Assembly: GCA_027493935.1 (NCBI GenBank)
Contig: JAOSJV010000001.1
Location: 1,488,001 to 1,552,000 of the forward strand
Length of the DNA stretch: 64,000 nucleotides
Direction of reading: 5' to 3'
Origin: Burkholderiales bacterium
GTDB taxonomy: Bacteria > Pseudomonadota > Gammaproteobacteria > Burkholderiales > SG8-39
The notes below the pieces were generated by a model, which was not told the origin of the DNA, made no database searches, and saw only the letters and a list, made by a program, of their open reading frames with translations. The translations under genes and the position numbers were made by a program. This document shows, piece by piece, positions 33,902 through 46,018 of this stretch (the first letter of the stretch is position 1; every line of letters starts with the position of its first letter).

Positions 33902-34750
33902 CTAGCCCCAGGGATCCGGCGCGAATCGGCTGCCCGGGAACGGATCGGGCCCGCCGGGCGGCGGCGGCGCGCGGCGGATCACGCCGCGCGCGACGAGATT
34001 GCCGTAGCTGTCGTAGTAGATCGTGACGGTCTCGACCGGTGCGCTCGAGGCGCGGCGGAATTCCGTGTAGCGTACCGCCGACCACTCCTGCTCGCCGTGC
34101 CCGGTGCCGAGCTTTTCCTCGCGCTGGCGGCGCGCGTCGGCACGCTTGCCGGCCGCGGCCGATGCGCCCACGGTCTCGGCCGCGTCGGCCGACGATTCAC
34201 CGGCCGCGCTGCGCTCGGTGCGCGACTCGGCGGGGCGCTCGCGCCCGGAACGCGGTCCGTCGAACGGCTCGGGCCGCGGGATCGCTGCCGGCCGCGGCGG
34301 CCGCGCCTCGTCGAACACCGCGATGCCGATCACGCCGATGTTGTGCGGCCGGTCGGTGCGCGCGGCATAGCTGTCGGGCAGCGCGGTGAAGTAGAAGGCG
34401 GCGATCTCGCGCATCGACTTGCGCCACCCCGCCACCTCGTACGACTGGCCTGGCGCGAGCACGTAGCCGGACTGGCTCGCCGCCGCGGTCTCGCCGGTCA
34501 CGACGTTGATGCCGTCGACCGACATCACGGCGAGCACGCGTCCGGCGGAGCGGTTCGCGACGTACACGGCGTACTTGCGGCCGGGCGTTCCGGCGACGTA
34601 GCGCTTGCCGCGGTGATGATGGACCGCGAGGCGCTCGCCGGTGGCGCGGTCGATCACCGCGACGTCGACGAGTCCACCGGCGGTCGCCGCCGGGAGGCCG
34701 GCGCAGCCGGCGAGCGCCGCCACGGCGGCGGCGAGGATGAAGGGTCTCAT
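33902..34750 (-). CDS. Putative lipoprotein of unknown function
   Basis: 282 residues with a lipoprotein signal (MRPFILAAAVAALAGCAGLP; lipobox LAGC). Residues 20-125 form a compact beta-rich domain, with GERLAVHHHRGKRYVAGTPG and SGYVLAPGQSYEVAGWRKS. The second half is low-complexity, rich in Arg/Ala/Glu, and ends with GGPDPFPGSRFAPDPWG. I recognise no assigned function. Convergent with queG; the ECF sigma unit lies upstream on the same strand. Probably anchored in the envelope. Confidence 0.7.
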   Translation of the reverse strand: MRPFILAAAVAALAGCAGLPAATAGGLVDVAVIDRATGERLAVHHHRGKRYVAGTPGRKYAVYVANRSAGRVLAVMSVDGINVVTGETAAASQSGYVLAPGQSYEVAGWRKSMREIAAFYFTALPDSYAARTDRPHNIGVIGIAVFDEARPPRPAAIPRPEPFDGPRSGRERPAESRTERSAAGESSADAAETVGASAAAGKRADARRQREEKLGTGHGEQEWSAVRYTEFRRASSAPVETVTIYYDSYGNLVARGVIRRAPPPPGGPDPFPGSRFAPDPWG

Positions 34751-34823
34751 GGGCGTCTCCCCGTGCTGGTGACGCCGCTGTAAACGGCCGCGGGCCGCCG
34801 CCGGGGTCAATGAGCGGACGCGC

Positions 34824-35676
34824 TCAGCGCAAGTCGTCCGGAAGAGCGTAGCCGGGGAACCGTTGCTTGAGCTCGGCCAGGCGCTCGGCGGCTTCCGCAT
34901 CGCGGCCGGCACGCCGCAGGCGGCGGATCTCCGCGACCCAGTCCTCGGGCGTGACGAGCGCGGACCCGCGATCCTCGCGCGACGACGCGGCGCCGAGCGG
35001 CAGCGCCGGCGCGGCAAGCCCGGACTCCGCCTCGCGCTTGCCCGGGGCCGCCGGCGCCGCGCGCGGCGCGGGTGTCGCCTGCCGCTCGGGAAGCCCCTGC
35101 TCGGGCGCGGGGGCGCGCTGTTTCGCGAGCGGTCTCGCCTGTTCGCGCATCGCGTCGCTCCCCCGCATGCGCTCGCTCGCGCGCGCGCGGGCTCGGCGGC
35201 GTTTCCGGCGGTGTCGGCGCCGCCTGCGACTTGCGCTCGAGCTCCAGCCGCCTCTTCAGCTCCTCGGGCGGCCGCTGCACGGCGTCGGGCAGCGCGTCGC
35301 CGACGGCGCGATCGTCGCGGCGGCGCTCCTCGGCGGTCGCACCCGGAGCCGGCGCGGTGCGCTTGACCGGCGCCCGCTCGCCCGCGCCCTCCGCCGGTGC
35401 GCCCGCAGGCGCGAACGGCGGCGGCGCCTGTTCGCTTTCGTAGACCATCAGCGTGATGGTCGCGGACAGTACGACCGTCGCCGCAACCGACAGCGGCACG
35501 CGCCAGCGGCGCGTCCAGTCCGGCCGCGCCGGCGCCGGCCGCGCGCCGGCGGCGCGGTGCGCGGCGGCGAGGATTCGATCGTCGAGCGCGCGCGGCGGCT
35601 CGTCGCGCGGCGTTGCGCGGTAGGCGCGCGCGAGCGCTTCATCGCGCGGATCGTCGGCGTCCTTACCCGGGCTCAC
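34824..35676 (-). CDS. Single-pass membrane protein downstream of ECF sigma factor, candidate anti-sigma factor; frameshifted
   Basis: About 283 residues after correction. A GTG start overlaps the sigma-factor stop as GTGA (35673-35676), which is strong evidence for coupling. The cytoplasmic N-terminus has ARAYRATPRDEPPRALDDRI; one transmembrane helix near residues 66-82 (LSVAATVVLSATITLMVY); then a long Pro/Ala/Arg-rich periplasmic part and a C-terminal helical segment EDWVAEIRRLRRAGRDAEAA. No zinc-binding HxxxCxxC motif is seen, so anti-sigma activity rests on position and topology. The frame changes within the GC repeat at about 35165-35190. Confidence 0.6.
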
Positions 35677-36258
35677 GCCAGATCCTTCAGTGTCGCGCGC
35701 AGCTTGGCGAGCGCGTAGCGCAGGCGGCTCTTGGCGGTCTCGCGCTCGACGCCGGTGGTGCGGGCAATCTCCTCGACCGTCAGCCCCCTCCTGCTGGAGC
35801 AGGAACGCCTCGCGCTGCGGCGCCGGCAGAGCCTCGAGCGCGGCAAGCAGTCGGCCGGCGAGCGCCTTGCGCTCGAGGCTATGCTCGGGCGGCGGGCCGG
35901 CCGCCGGAAAGGCGATCACCGCGTCGAGCGCGCTCGCATCGACGAGCTCGTCGAAGCTCGCGAGCACCGCCCGGCCCGCGCTGCGCCAGTGGTCGAGCAG
36001 CCGGTTGCGCGCGATCGTGTACAGCCAGGTGGTGAACTTCGCCCTGACCTCGTATTCGGCCCGTGCGTTGATGATGCGCATCCAGACGTCCTGGAACAGC
36101 TCCTCGGCCACGGCGGCGTCGCCCGTCTGACGGCGCAGGTACCGGAACACCGGGCCTTTGTGCCGGCCGTAGAGCTCGTCGAACGCGCCGGCGTCGCCGC
36201 CGCGGTAGCGAAGCATCAGCTCTTCGTCGGGCGTGCGTTCAGATGCGCGTTCCTCCAT
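35673..36258 (-). CDS. ECF-family RNA polymerase sigma factor, one-base frameshift
   Basis: About 194 residues after correction. Region 2: FRYLRRQTGDAAVAEELFQD and VWMRIINARAEY, then FTTWLYTIARNRLLDHWR. Region 4: LPAPQREAFLLQQEG, then in the next frame LTVEEIARTTGVERETAKSR. The shift is in the five-C run 35784-35788. It belongs to the RpoE-like ECF group; its stimulus is unknown. ATG 36258. The membrane protein overlapping its 3' end is the probable regulator. Confidence 0.9.
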
Positions 36259-36370
36259 GCCGCGGCAAGTGTAGCGCGAGCGCGTACCGGCCGGCGGGTG
36301 TGACAACCGACGCAACCCGTGCCCGGGATGGAACGGTCCGGCCCGCGCTTTGGGGTTAAACTGGATTGCG

Positions 36371-36898
36371 ATGCGGCTTCACCAGCTGAAGGTCGAGTTC
36401 CGGCCGGAGGAGGATCGCCTCCTGGTGCGTCTCGCGACCGATACCGGCGCGGAGGTGCTGCTATGGCTCACGCGGCGCTGCGTGAAGGGGCTATGGCCCG
36501 TGCTGCTCAACATGGCGCAGGCGGCGCCCGAGGTCGCGCTGCAGCCCAACCCCGAGGCGCGCAAGGCGCTGGTCGGCTTCCAGCACGAGAAGGCGATCCG
36601 CCAGGCGAACTTCTCCACGCCGTACGCGGACACGGCGCGCGAGCGCCCGCTCGGCGCGGAGCCATTGCTCGTCGCGCGCATCCAGCCGCGGCGCGACCAG
36701 CAGGGGCGCCACGTGCTCGGGCTGCTGCCGGCGGCCGGGCAGGGCGTGCACCTCACGCTCGACGAGGGCCTGCTGCACGGGCTGATGAAGCTGCTGCAGA
36801 ACGCGGTGTCGAAGAGCGACTGGGATCTCGATCTCGCGCTGCCGACCGTGGTGGTGCAGGCGGCGGACGCCGCGAGCGGACGCCCAACCATCAACTGA
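36371..36898 (+). CDS. Conserved hypothetical protein
   Basis: 175 residues, no signal peptide or membrane helix. Starts MRLHQLKVEFRPEEDRLLVR and contains EVLLWLTRRCVKGLWPVL and GVHLTLDEGLLHGLMKLL. The codon pattern and clean frame support a real cytoplasmic protein. I recognise the type as a betaproteobacterial conserved hypothetical but cannot assign a role. Divergent from the ECF sigma gene. A nine-base-pair hairpin (36896-36919) overlaps its stop and adjoins the palindromic repeat. Confidence 0.7.
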   Translation: MRLHQLKVEFRPEEDRLLVRLATDTGAEVLLWLTRRCVKGLWPVLLNMAQAAPEVALQPNPEARKALVGFQHEKAIRQANFSTPYADTARERPLGAEPLLVARIQPRRDQQGRHVLGLLPAAGQGVHLTLDEGLLHGLMKLLQNAVSKSDWDLDLALPTVVVQAADAASGRPTIN

Positions 36899-36942
36899 CG
36901 CGAGCGCCAGCTCGCGTCATCCCCGCGCACGCGGGGATCCAG
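36896..36942. repeat. Hairpin plus reverse-orientation copy of the GGATCCCCGC palindrome
   Basis: TGACGCGAG (36896-36904) pairs with CTCGCGTCA (36911-36919). Directly next is TCATCCCCGCGCACGCGGGGATCCAG (36917-36942), the reverse complement type of the repeats at 2826-2851 and 2879-2903. It is placed between convergent genes, as the others are, and might also act as a terminator. Confidence 0.7.
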
Positions 36943-36951
36943 TGACGCGCG

Positions 36952-38838
<1,887 letters not shown>

Positions 38839-38890
38839 GTTCCGGCGCGATTATAGGAAAGCGGCGCTGCGCGACGGAGCCCGCCTCTGG

Positions 38891-38896
38891 TATACT
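38891..38896 (+). promoter_or_regulatory. Probable -10 element (TATACT) upstream of rhlE
   Basis: CTGGTATACTGCG stands out 123 bases before the rhlE start, giving a leader of about 115 bases. No clear -35 at the standard distance. Long leaders are usual for RNA helicase genes. Confidence 0.4.
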
Positions 38897-39018
38897 GCGC
38901 GTACTTGCTCCCGCCCCGCTCCGGTCTTCTTCCCGCTCGACACTTGCCTTCGACGTGCTTTCGGACCGTCGGGCGGCCCGGAGTGCCATGTCGTTTCGTT
39001 CTCTGACGATCGCATTGC

Positions 39019-40425
39019 TTGACCACATTCGCTGACCTCGGATTGCTTCCCGACCTGCTGAAGGCCATTGCCGAGCAGGGCTACTCCGAACCCACTCCTA
39101 TCCAGGCGCAGGCCATCCCGCTGGTGCTCGCCGGCCGCGACGTCATGGGCGGCGCGCAGACCGGCACCGGGAAGACCGCCGCTTTCGCGTTGCCGATCCT
39201 GCAGCGCCTCGCGCCGCACGCCAACACGAGCATGTCGCCGGCGCGCCACCCGGTGCGCGCCCTGATCCTCGCGCCGACGCGCGAGCTCGCGCTGCAGGTG
39301 GAGGAGAGCTTCCGCGACTACGGCAAGTACGTGCCCCTGCGCACCACCGTGGTGTTCGGCGGCGTGCCGATCGAGCCGCAGATGCGCGAGCTGCGCAACG
39401 GCGTCGAGATCCTGGTCGCGACGCCGGGCCGGCTACTCGACCACGTGCACCAGCGCACGGTCAACCTGTCGCAGGTCGAGATCTTCGTGCTCGACGAGGC
39501 CGACCGGATGCTCGACATGGGCTTCATCCCGGACGTGCGCCGGATCATGGCGCTGCTCACGTCGGGCAAGCAGGGGCTGCTCTTCTCGGCGACCTTCTCC
39601 GACGAGATCAAGAAGCTCGCCGACGCGTTCCTCAAGAGCCCGGTGCTAGTGGAGGTGGCGCGGCGCAACGCCGCCGCCGAGCTCGTGAGCCACCTGGTGC
39701 ACCCGGTCGCGCGCGAGCGCAAGCGCGACCTCCTCGTGCACCTGATCAAGTCGCGCGAGATGAAGCAGGCGCTGGTGTTCACGTCGACCCGCCTCGGCGC
39801 GAACCGGCTCGCCTACCAGCTGAATCGCTCGGGCGTGCACGCGGCGGCGATCCACGGCGACAAGACGCAGGGCGAGCGCCTGCAGGCGCTCGAGGAATTC
39901 AAGACCGGCAAGGTCGGGGTGCTGGTCGCCACCGACGTCGCCGCGCGCGGGCTCGACATCGAGCAGCTGCCCTACGTGGTGAACTTCGAGCTGCCGAACT
40001 CGCCCGAGGACTACGTGCACCGCAGCGGCCGCACCGGGCGCGCGGGCGCTACCGGGCTCGCGATCTCACTCGTGTGCGGCGAGGAGACCGAGCGTCTCGC
40101 CGAGATCGAGAAGATGATCAAGGTGAAGATCGAGCGCGAGATCGTGCCGAACTACGGGCCGGACGTGCGCGAGGCGCCGGGCATCATGGGCCGGCCCGAC
40201 CGCGACCGCCGGCGCGGTGCCGACGAGCCGCGGCTCACTCGCGGGCGGCGCGCCGAGCGCCCGGCCGCGCCGGCCGCCCGGCCGGCGCGGCCGGCCGACC
40301 CGATCTTCAGCAAGCCCTACGAGCCGGGCGCCGCGCCGCCGGCCGAGACGCGCGCGCGGCAGCCGCAGAAGGGCGAGCGCCAGGTGGCCGCGCTGCTCGG
40401 TGGCTTCATCCGCAAGCCCGGCTGA
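39019..40425 (+). CDS. rhlE: ATP-dependent DEAD-box RNA helicase, RhlE family
   Basis: 468 residues from TTG 39019. The helicase core is complete: Q motif with [64 protein letters not shown] and [10 protein letters not shown]. The tail from about residue 390 is basic and Ala/Pro-rich, typical of RhlE. It unwinds RNA in ribosome assembly or decay and is often cold-induced. A weak hairpin (TTCGTGC/GCACGAA, 40507-40530) follows. Confidence 0.94.
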   Translation: MTTFADLGLLPDLLKAIAEQGYSEPTPIQAQAIPLVLAGRDVMGGAQTGTGKTAAFALPILQRLAPHANTSMSPARHPVRALILAPTRELALQVEESFRDYGKYVPLRTTVVFGGVPIEPQMRELRNGVEILVATPGRLLDHVHQRTVNLSQVEIFVLDEADRMLDMGFIPDVRRIMALLTSGKQGLLFSATFSDEIKKLADAFLKSPVLVEVARRNAAAELVSHLVHPVARERKRDLLVHLIKSREMKQALVFTSTRLGANRLAYQLNRSGVHAAAIHGDKTQGERLQALEEFKTGKVGVLVATDVAARGLDIEQLPYVVNFELPNSPEDYVHRSGRTGRAGATGLAISLVCGEETERLAEIEKMIKVKIEREIVPNYGPDVREAPGIMGRPDRDRRRGADEPRLTRGRRAERPAAPAARPARPADPIFSKPYEPGAAPPAETRARQPQKGERQVAALLGGFIRKPG

Positions 40426-40559
40426 CCTTCAACCTGCGCGGATAGGGCACACACAAAGGGCTCGCCCGCTGTTCGTTCAGGGATTCAAGGGGCAATCTGC
40501 CGCTAGTTCGTGCGACCCCTCTTGCACGAAGAAGCGCGGCCGCGATGTCGAGACGACCC

Positions 40560-41327
40560 CTAGACGCAGCGCGCGCCGTCCACCTCGATGCACACGCCGC
40601 TGACGAGATCCGCCTCGTCGGAGGCGAGATAGAGGCAGGCGTTCGCGACGTCGAGCGGCGTCGAGAAGCGGCCGAGCGGAATCGTCGCGAGGAACCGCCT
40701 TTTCGCCTCGTCGGTCACCGCGCCGCCGGCGAAGTCGGCCGAGAGCGCCGTCTGCGGGCTGAACACCGGGTTCACGCAGTTCACGCGGATATTCTCGGGG
40801 CCGAACTCGGCGGCCATCGACTTGGCCATGTTGATGACCGCGGCCTTGGAGCTGTTGTAGACCGTGAGCCCCGGTCGCGGGCGCACTCCGGCGGTCGACG
40901 CGATCTGCACGAAGCACCCGCGGCCCTGGCTGCGGAACTGCGGGATGCAGTGCTTCGCCGAGAGGTAGATGCTCCGCACGTTGACCGCGTAGACCCTCTC
41001 GAACTCCGCCTCGGTGACCTCGAGCATCGGCTTGTTGCGATGCGTCCAGCCGGCGTTGTTCACGCATATGTCCAGGCGCCCGTATGCCGCGCGCGTGTCC
41101 GCGACGATGCGCGACCAGCCGGCATCGGCGGCGACGTCGGCGACCACCGCCAGCGCTGCGCCGCCGCGGCCGCGGATCGCGCCGGCCACCCGCTCGGCAG
41201 CCGCCGCGTCGATGTCGTTGACGACGACCCTCGCGCCTTCCTCCGCGAAGCGCGCGGCGATGCCCTCGCCGAAGCCCGAGCCCGCGCCGGTGACGACCGC
41301 CACCTTCCCCTCGAGTCGCAGTGCCAT
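40560..41327 (-). CDS. Short-chain dehydrogenase/reductase (SDR)
   Basis: 255 residues. Classical SDR: TGAGSGFGEGIA cofactor loop, DICVNNAGWTH, a catalytic Ser in QIASTAGV, YNSSK (Tyr and Lys), and an NCVNPVFSPQTA substrate region. An Asp after beta-2 (VVNDID) favours NAD(H). Substrate unknown; the nearest look is 3-oxoacyl-ACP reductase-like/glucose dehydrogenase-like. Next gene upstream on the same strand is the FemAB-like protein 39 bases away. Confidence 0.85.
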   Translation of the reverse strand: MALRLEGKVAVVTGAGSGFGEGIAARFAEEGARVVVNDIDAAAAERVAGAIRGRGGAALAVVADVAADAGWSRIVADTRAAYGRLDICVNNAGWTHRNKPMLEVTEAEFERVYAVNVRSIYLSAKHCIPQFRSQGRGCFVQIASTAGVRPRPGLTVYNSSKAAVINMAKSMAAEFGPENIRVNCVNPVFSPQTALSADFAGGAVTDEAKRRFLATIPLGRFSTPLDVANACLYLASDEADLVSGVCIEVDGARCV

Positions 41328-41366
41328 CCGCCTCCCCTCCCGGCGCGTGCCGGGGCCGATTATCGC

Positions 41367-42504
41367 CTACGCGCCGACCGCCTTGAACGGCGCGCGCTCG
41401 TTCAGCTCGTCGATGTAGCGGTCGACGCCGCGCGCCTCCCGCGCCAGGAACTGCTCGACCGCCTCGGCGAAGCGCGGGTGGCGCAGCCAGTGCGCCGAGC
41501 GGGTCGCGACCGGCAGGAACCCGCGCGCGAGCTTGTGCTCGCCTTGCGCGCCTCCCTCGAAGAGGCCGATGCCGCGCTCGATGCAGAACTCCATCGCCTG
41601 GTAGTAGCACGCCTCGAAGTGCAATCCGGGGACGAAGCCGATCGCGCCCCCAGTAGCGGCCGTACAGCACCTGCGTGTCGAAGACGTCGAGCGCCGCGCC
41701 GAACGGCTTGCCGTTGCGCTCGGCCAGCACGAGCAGGACGCTCTCCGGCATCGTCGCGCCGAGGCGCTGGAAGAATGCGAGGTTGAGATAGGGCGTCGAG
41801 TAGTGCGCGCGGTAGGTGAGGTTGTAGCAGCGCGTGAAGAAGCGCCACTGCTCGGGGCCGATCTCGGCGCCGGTCAGCCGCTGCAGCGTGATCCCGGCCT
41901 CGGCGACCTTGCGCCGCTCCTGCCGGATCTTCTTGCGCTTTGACTGGCTGAGCGTCGCCAGGAACTCGTCGAAGCTCGCGTAGCCCGGGTTGCGCCAGTG
42001 GAATTGCACGCCCCGGCGCAGCATCATGCCGGCGGCCTCCATGAGCTGCGCCTCGTCCACGGTCGGGAACAGGACGTGCAGCGAGGAGGTCTCGCGCGCG
42101 AGCGCGAGCGCGGCACCGAGCAGCTGTGCGCGGGCCGTATCGTCGCGCGCGAGCAGCCGCGGGCCGGCGACCGGCGAGAAGGGCACCGCCGACAGCAGCT
42201 TCGGGTAGTACTCGAGGCCGTGACGCGCGTAGGCGTCGGCCCACGCCCAGTCGAACACGTACTCGCCGTAGGAATGCGACTTCGCGTAGAGCGGCATCGC
42301 CCCGGCGAGGCGCCCGCCGCGCCAGAGCGCGAGGTACTGAGGCAACCAGCCAGTCTCGGTCGAGGCGCACCCGGTCGCGTGCATGGCGTGCAGCAGCTCG
42401 TGGCGCAGGAACGGGTGCCCCCCCGCGAGCGCGTTCCACTGCGCTGCCGGGATGTCCGCGAGGTCTTCGACCACGCGCAGCACCGGTTCTGCCGGAGCGG
42501 TCAC
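41367..42504 (-). CDS. FemAB/GNAT-like N-acyltransferase (PF04339 type), one-base frameshift
   Basis: About 378 residues from GTG 42504. Conserved blocks: PFLRHELLHAMHATGC, YGEYVFDWAWADAY, YYPKLLSAVPFSPV, SQSKRKKIRQERRKV and, in the corrected frame, GAIGFVPGLHFEACYYQAME with GEHKLARGF. This is the 'peptidoglycan biosynthesis/recognition' family of GNAT-fold proteins; substrate unproven. The frame breaks in the C-run 41647-41651; one extra base. Confidence 0.82.
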
Positions 42505-42662
42505 GCGCTGCGGGCGGTTCGGCGCCGTCGCGGGGCGGGAGGTGCGCGCGGCGGACGGTCTCGCGCTCGACCCGGACGCTGCTCATCGGCCCATTATTGG
42601 CGAACGCGCCGCGCGCGACAAGGCGCCGGCGCGATGCGCGCACCGGCGGCCGGCGTCGCGTT

Positions 42663-42671
42663 TGCTATACT
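42663..42671 (+). promoter_or_regulatory. Extended -10 promoter element upstream of glnB
   Basis: TGC-TATACT, an extended -10, 70 bases before the glnB start. The -35 position is GC-rich without a match, as expected for an extended -10 promoter. Confidence 0.45.
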
Positions 42672-42689
42672 GAGCGTCGGCGGACGTGA

Positions 42690-43079
<390 letters not shown>

Positions 43080-43128
43080 AACCCGCCCTCTTTGCCTCCC
43101 TTCTTCACGAGCGTGGTGCGAGGGTTCT

Positions 43129-43180
43129 AGAGTGTCCCGAGTCAGAAGTTCGTCGACGGATCTCTGACTCGGGACACTCT
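43129..43180. repeat. 18-bp perfect inverted repeat between convergent glnB and smr
   Basis: Left arm AGAGTGTCCCGAGTCAGA (43129-43146), 16-base spacer, right arm TCTGACTCGGGACACTCT (43163-43180). It ends on the last base before the smr stop codon (43181-43183). No T tract, so not a classical intrinsic terminator. Could be a mobile palindromic element or a bidirectional terminator. Confidence 0.8.
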
Positions 43181-43732
43181 CTAGCTTCTCAAGAGCACCA
43201 GCGTTGCCCCGCTGCCGCCCTGGGCGGCGGGCGCTTGGCAGTAGGCGAGCACCTCCGCGCGCTGGGCGAGCCAGCCGCCCACCTTCTGCTTGAGCACCGG
43301 CGCGCGGTTTTTCGAGCCGAGGCCCTTGCCGTGGATGACGCGCACGCAGCAGGCGCCGCCGCCGTGGCAGCGGCGCAGGAACTCGGCGAGCGCGTGGCGC
43401 GCCTCCTCGCGCCGCAGCCCGTGCAGGTCGATCTCGGCCTGCACGACCCAGTGCCCGCGGCGCAGCCGGCGCAGCACCTGCCGCGATACGCCCGCGCGCA
43501 CGTAGCTCGCCTCGGTGCCGGTCTCGAGCGCCTGTTCCGGAGCGAGCGGGCCCCGGATGCTCTCGGCGAGCGCCTCGTGCCCGTCGAGGAGCGACTGCAC
43601 CGGCACCGCCGGCGGCGCGCGGCGCGGCGGCGGCGCGCGGCCCGATGGGGGCAGCGGCACTGCGTCGCGCACCGCCTCGCGGAAGAGGTCGAGATCGGCG
43701 TCGCTGACGTATACCTGGCGCGGCCGCTTCAT
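43181..43732 (-). CDS. Smr-domain protein (YdaL/SmrA-like)
   Basis: 183 residues. The C-terminal Smr domain has AEIDLHGLRREEARHALAEF and VRVIHGKGLGS; the N-terminal part is Arg/Pro-rich. Small Smr-domain proteins are nucleases or nucleic-acid-binding proteins linked to ribosome rescue or recombination. ATG 43732 is 11 bases past the trxB stop, so the two genes are probably one unit. Confidence 0.88.
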   Translation of the reverse strand: MKRPRQVYVSDADLDLFREAVRDAVPLPPSGRAPPPRRAPPAVPVQSLLDGHEALAESIRGPLAPEQALETGTEASYVRAGVSRQVLRRLRRGHWVVQAEIDLHGLRREEARHALAEFLRRCHGGGACCVRVIHGKGLGSKNRAPVLKQKVGGWLAQRAEVLAYCQAPAAQGGSGATLVLLRS

Positions 43733-43743
43733 CGGCGCTGTGG

Positions 43744-45200
<1,457 letters not shown>

Positions 45201-45884
45201 ATGGCAGGTCCCGCCAGTGTTTCAACGCTGTTGCTTCGCAACGTGCCCCTGTTCGCCGCCTTGCCCGAGGCGCAGCTCCAGCTGCTCACGCGGGTGGTCG
45301 GACGCAAGTCCTATCCGCGCAGCTCCACGATCATCGCGGCGGGCGATCCCACGGACGCGCTGTACATCGTCATCTCCGGCCGCCTCAAGGTCATGATGAG
45401 CGACGACGAGGGCCGCGAGGTGATCCTCGCGATCCTCGGTCAGGGTGAGTTCTTCGGCGAGATGGGGCTGGTCGACGACGCGCCGCGCTCGGCGACGGTG
45501 ATCGCGATCGAGCCGTGCGAGCTCCTCACGATGTCCAAGCTCGACTTCAAGAAGTGCCTGGCCGAGAACTTCGACATCGCGATGGGCGTCATGCGCGGGC
45601 TGGTCAAGCGGCTGCGCGAGGCCGACAAGAAGATCGGCAGCCTGGCGCTGATGGACGTGTACGGCCGCGTCGCGCGCCTGCTGATGGAGATGGCCGAGAG
45701 CGTCGACGGGCAGATGGTGGTCACCAAGAAGCTGCCCAAGCAGGACATCGCCAAGATGATCGGCGCCTCGCGCGAGATGGTGAGCCGCGTCATGAAGGAC
45801 CTGCAGACGAGCGGCTACATCGAGGTGCGCGCCGGCGCGATCTTCCTGCGCGACAACCTGCTCGTGCAGGAGGCGCGCGCCTGA
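45201..45884 (+). CDS. Crp/Fnr-family transcriptional regulator (Vfr/CRP-like)
   Basis: 227 residues. N-terminal cyclic-nucleotide-binding domain with GQGEFFGEMGLVDDAPRSAT, close to the phosphate-binding cassette of CRP. C-terminal winged helix with KQDIAKMIGASREMVSRVM. No N-terminal Cys cluster, so it is not an Fnr oxygen sensor. cAMP binding is plausible from the PRSAT motif but not certain. GGGAGAGCGAG precedes the ATG. The ftsK gene follows 134 bases downstream. Confidence 0.9.
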   Translation: MAGPASVSTLLLRNVPLFAALPEAQLQLLTRVVGRKSYPRSSTIIAAGDPTDALYIVISGRLKVMMSDDEGREVILAILGQGEFFGEMGLVDDAPRSATVIAIEPCELLTMSKLDFKKCLAENFDIAMGVMRGLVKRLREADKKIGSLALMDVYGRVARLLMEMAESVDGQMVVTKKLPKQDIAKMIGASREMVSRVMKDLQTSGYIEVRAGAIFLRDNLLVQEARA

Positions 45885-46018
45885 CGATGCGCGTGCCGGC
45901 GCCGCGGTCCTGCGACGCCCCCTGGCCGCGACGTCCCCGCTGGTCTAGAATTCCTCCCTGGCTGTGCGCGCCGGGCATTCCGTCCGCGCGGCGCGGTCGC
46001 ACGCTCCGCCCGACGTAG

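Noticed and set aside
43129..43180. Ordinary rho-independent terminator for glnB
   Set aside because: Arms are long and perfect but no T tract follows on either strand; kept as an inverted repeat of uncertain role.
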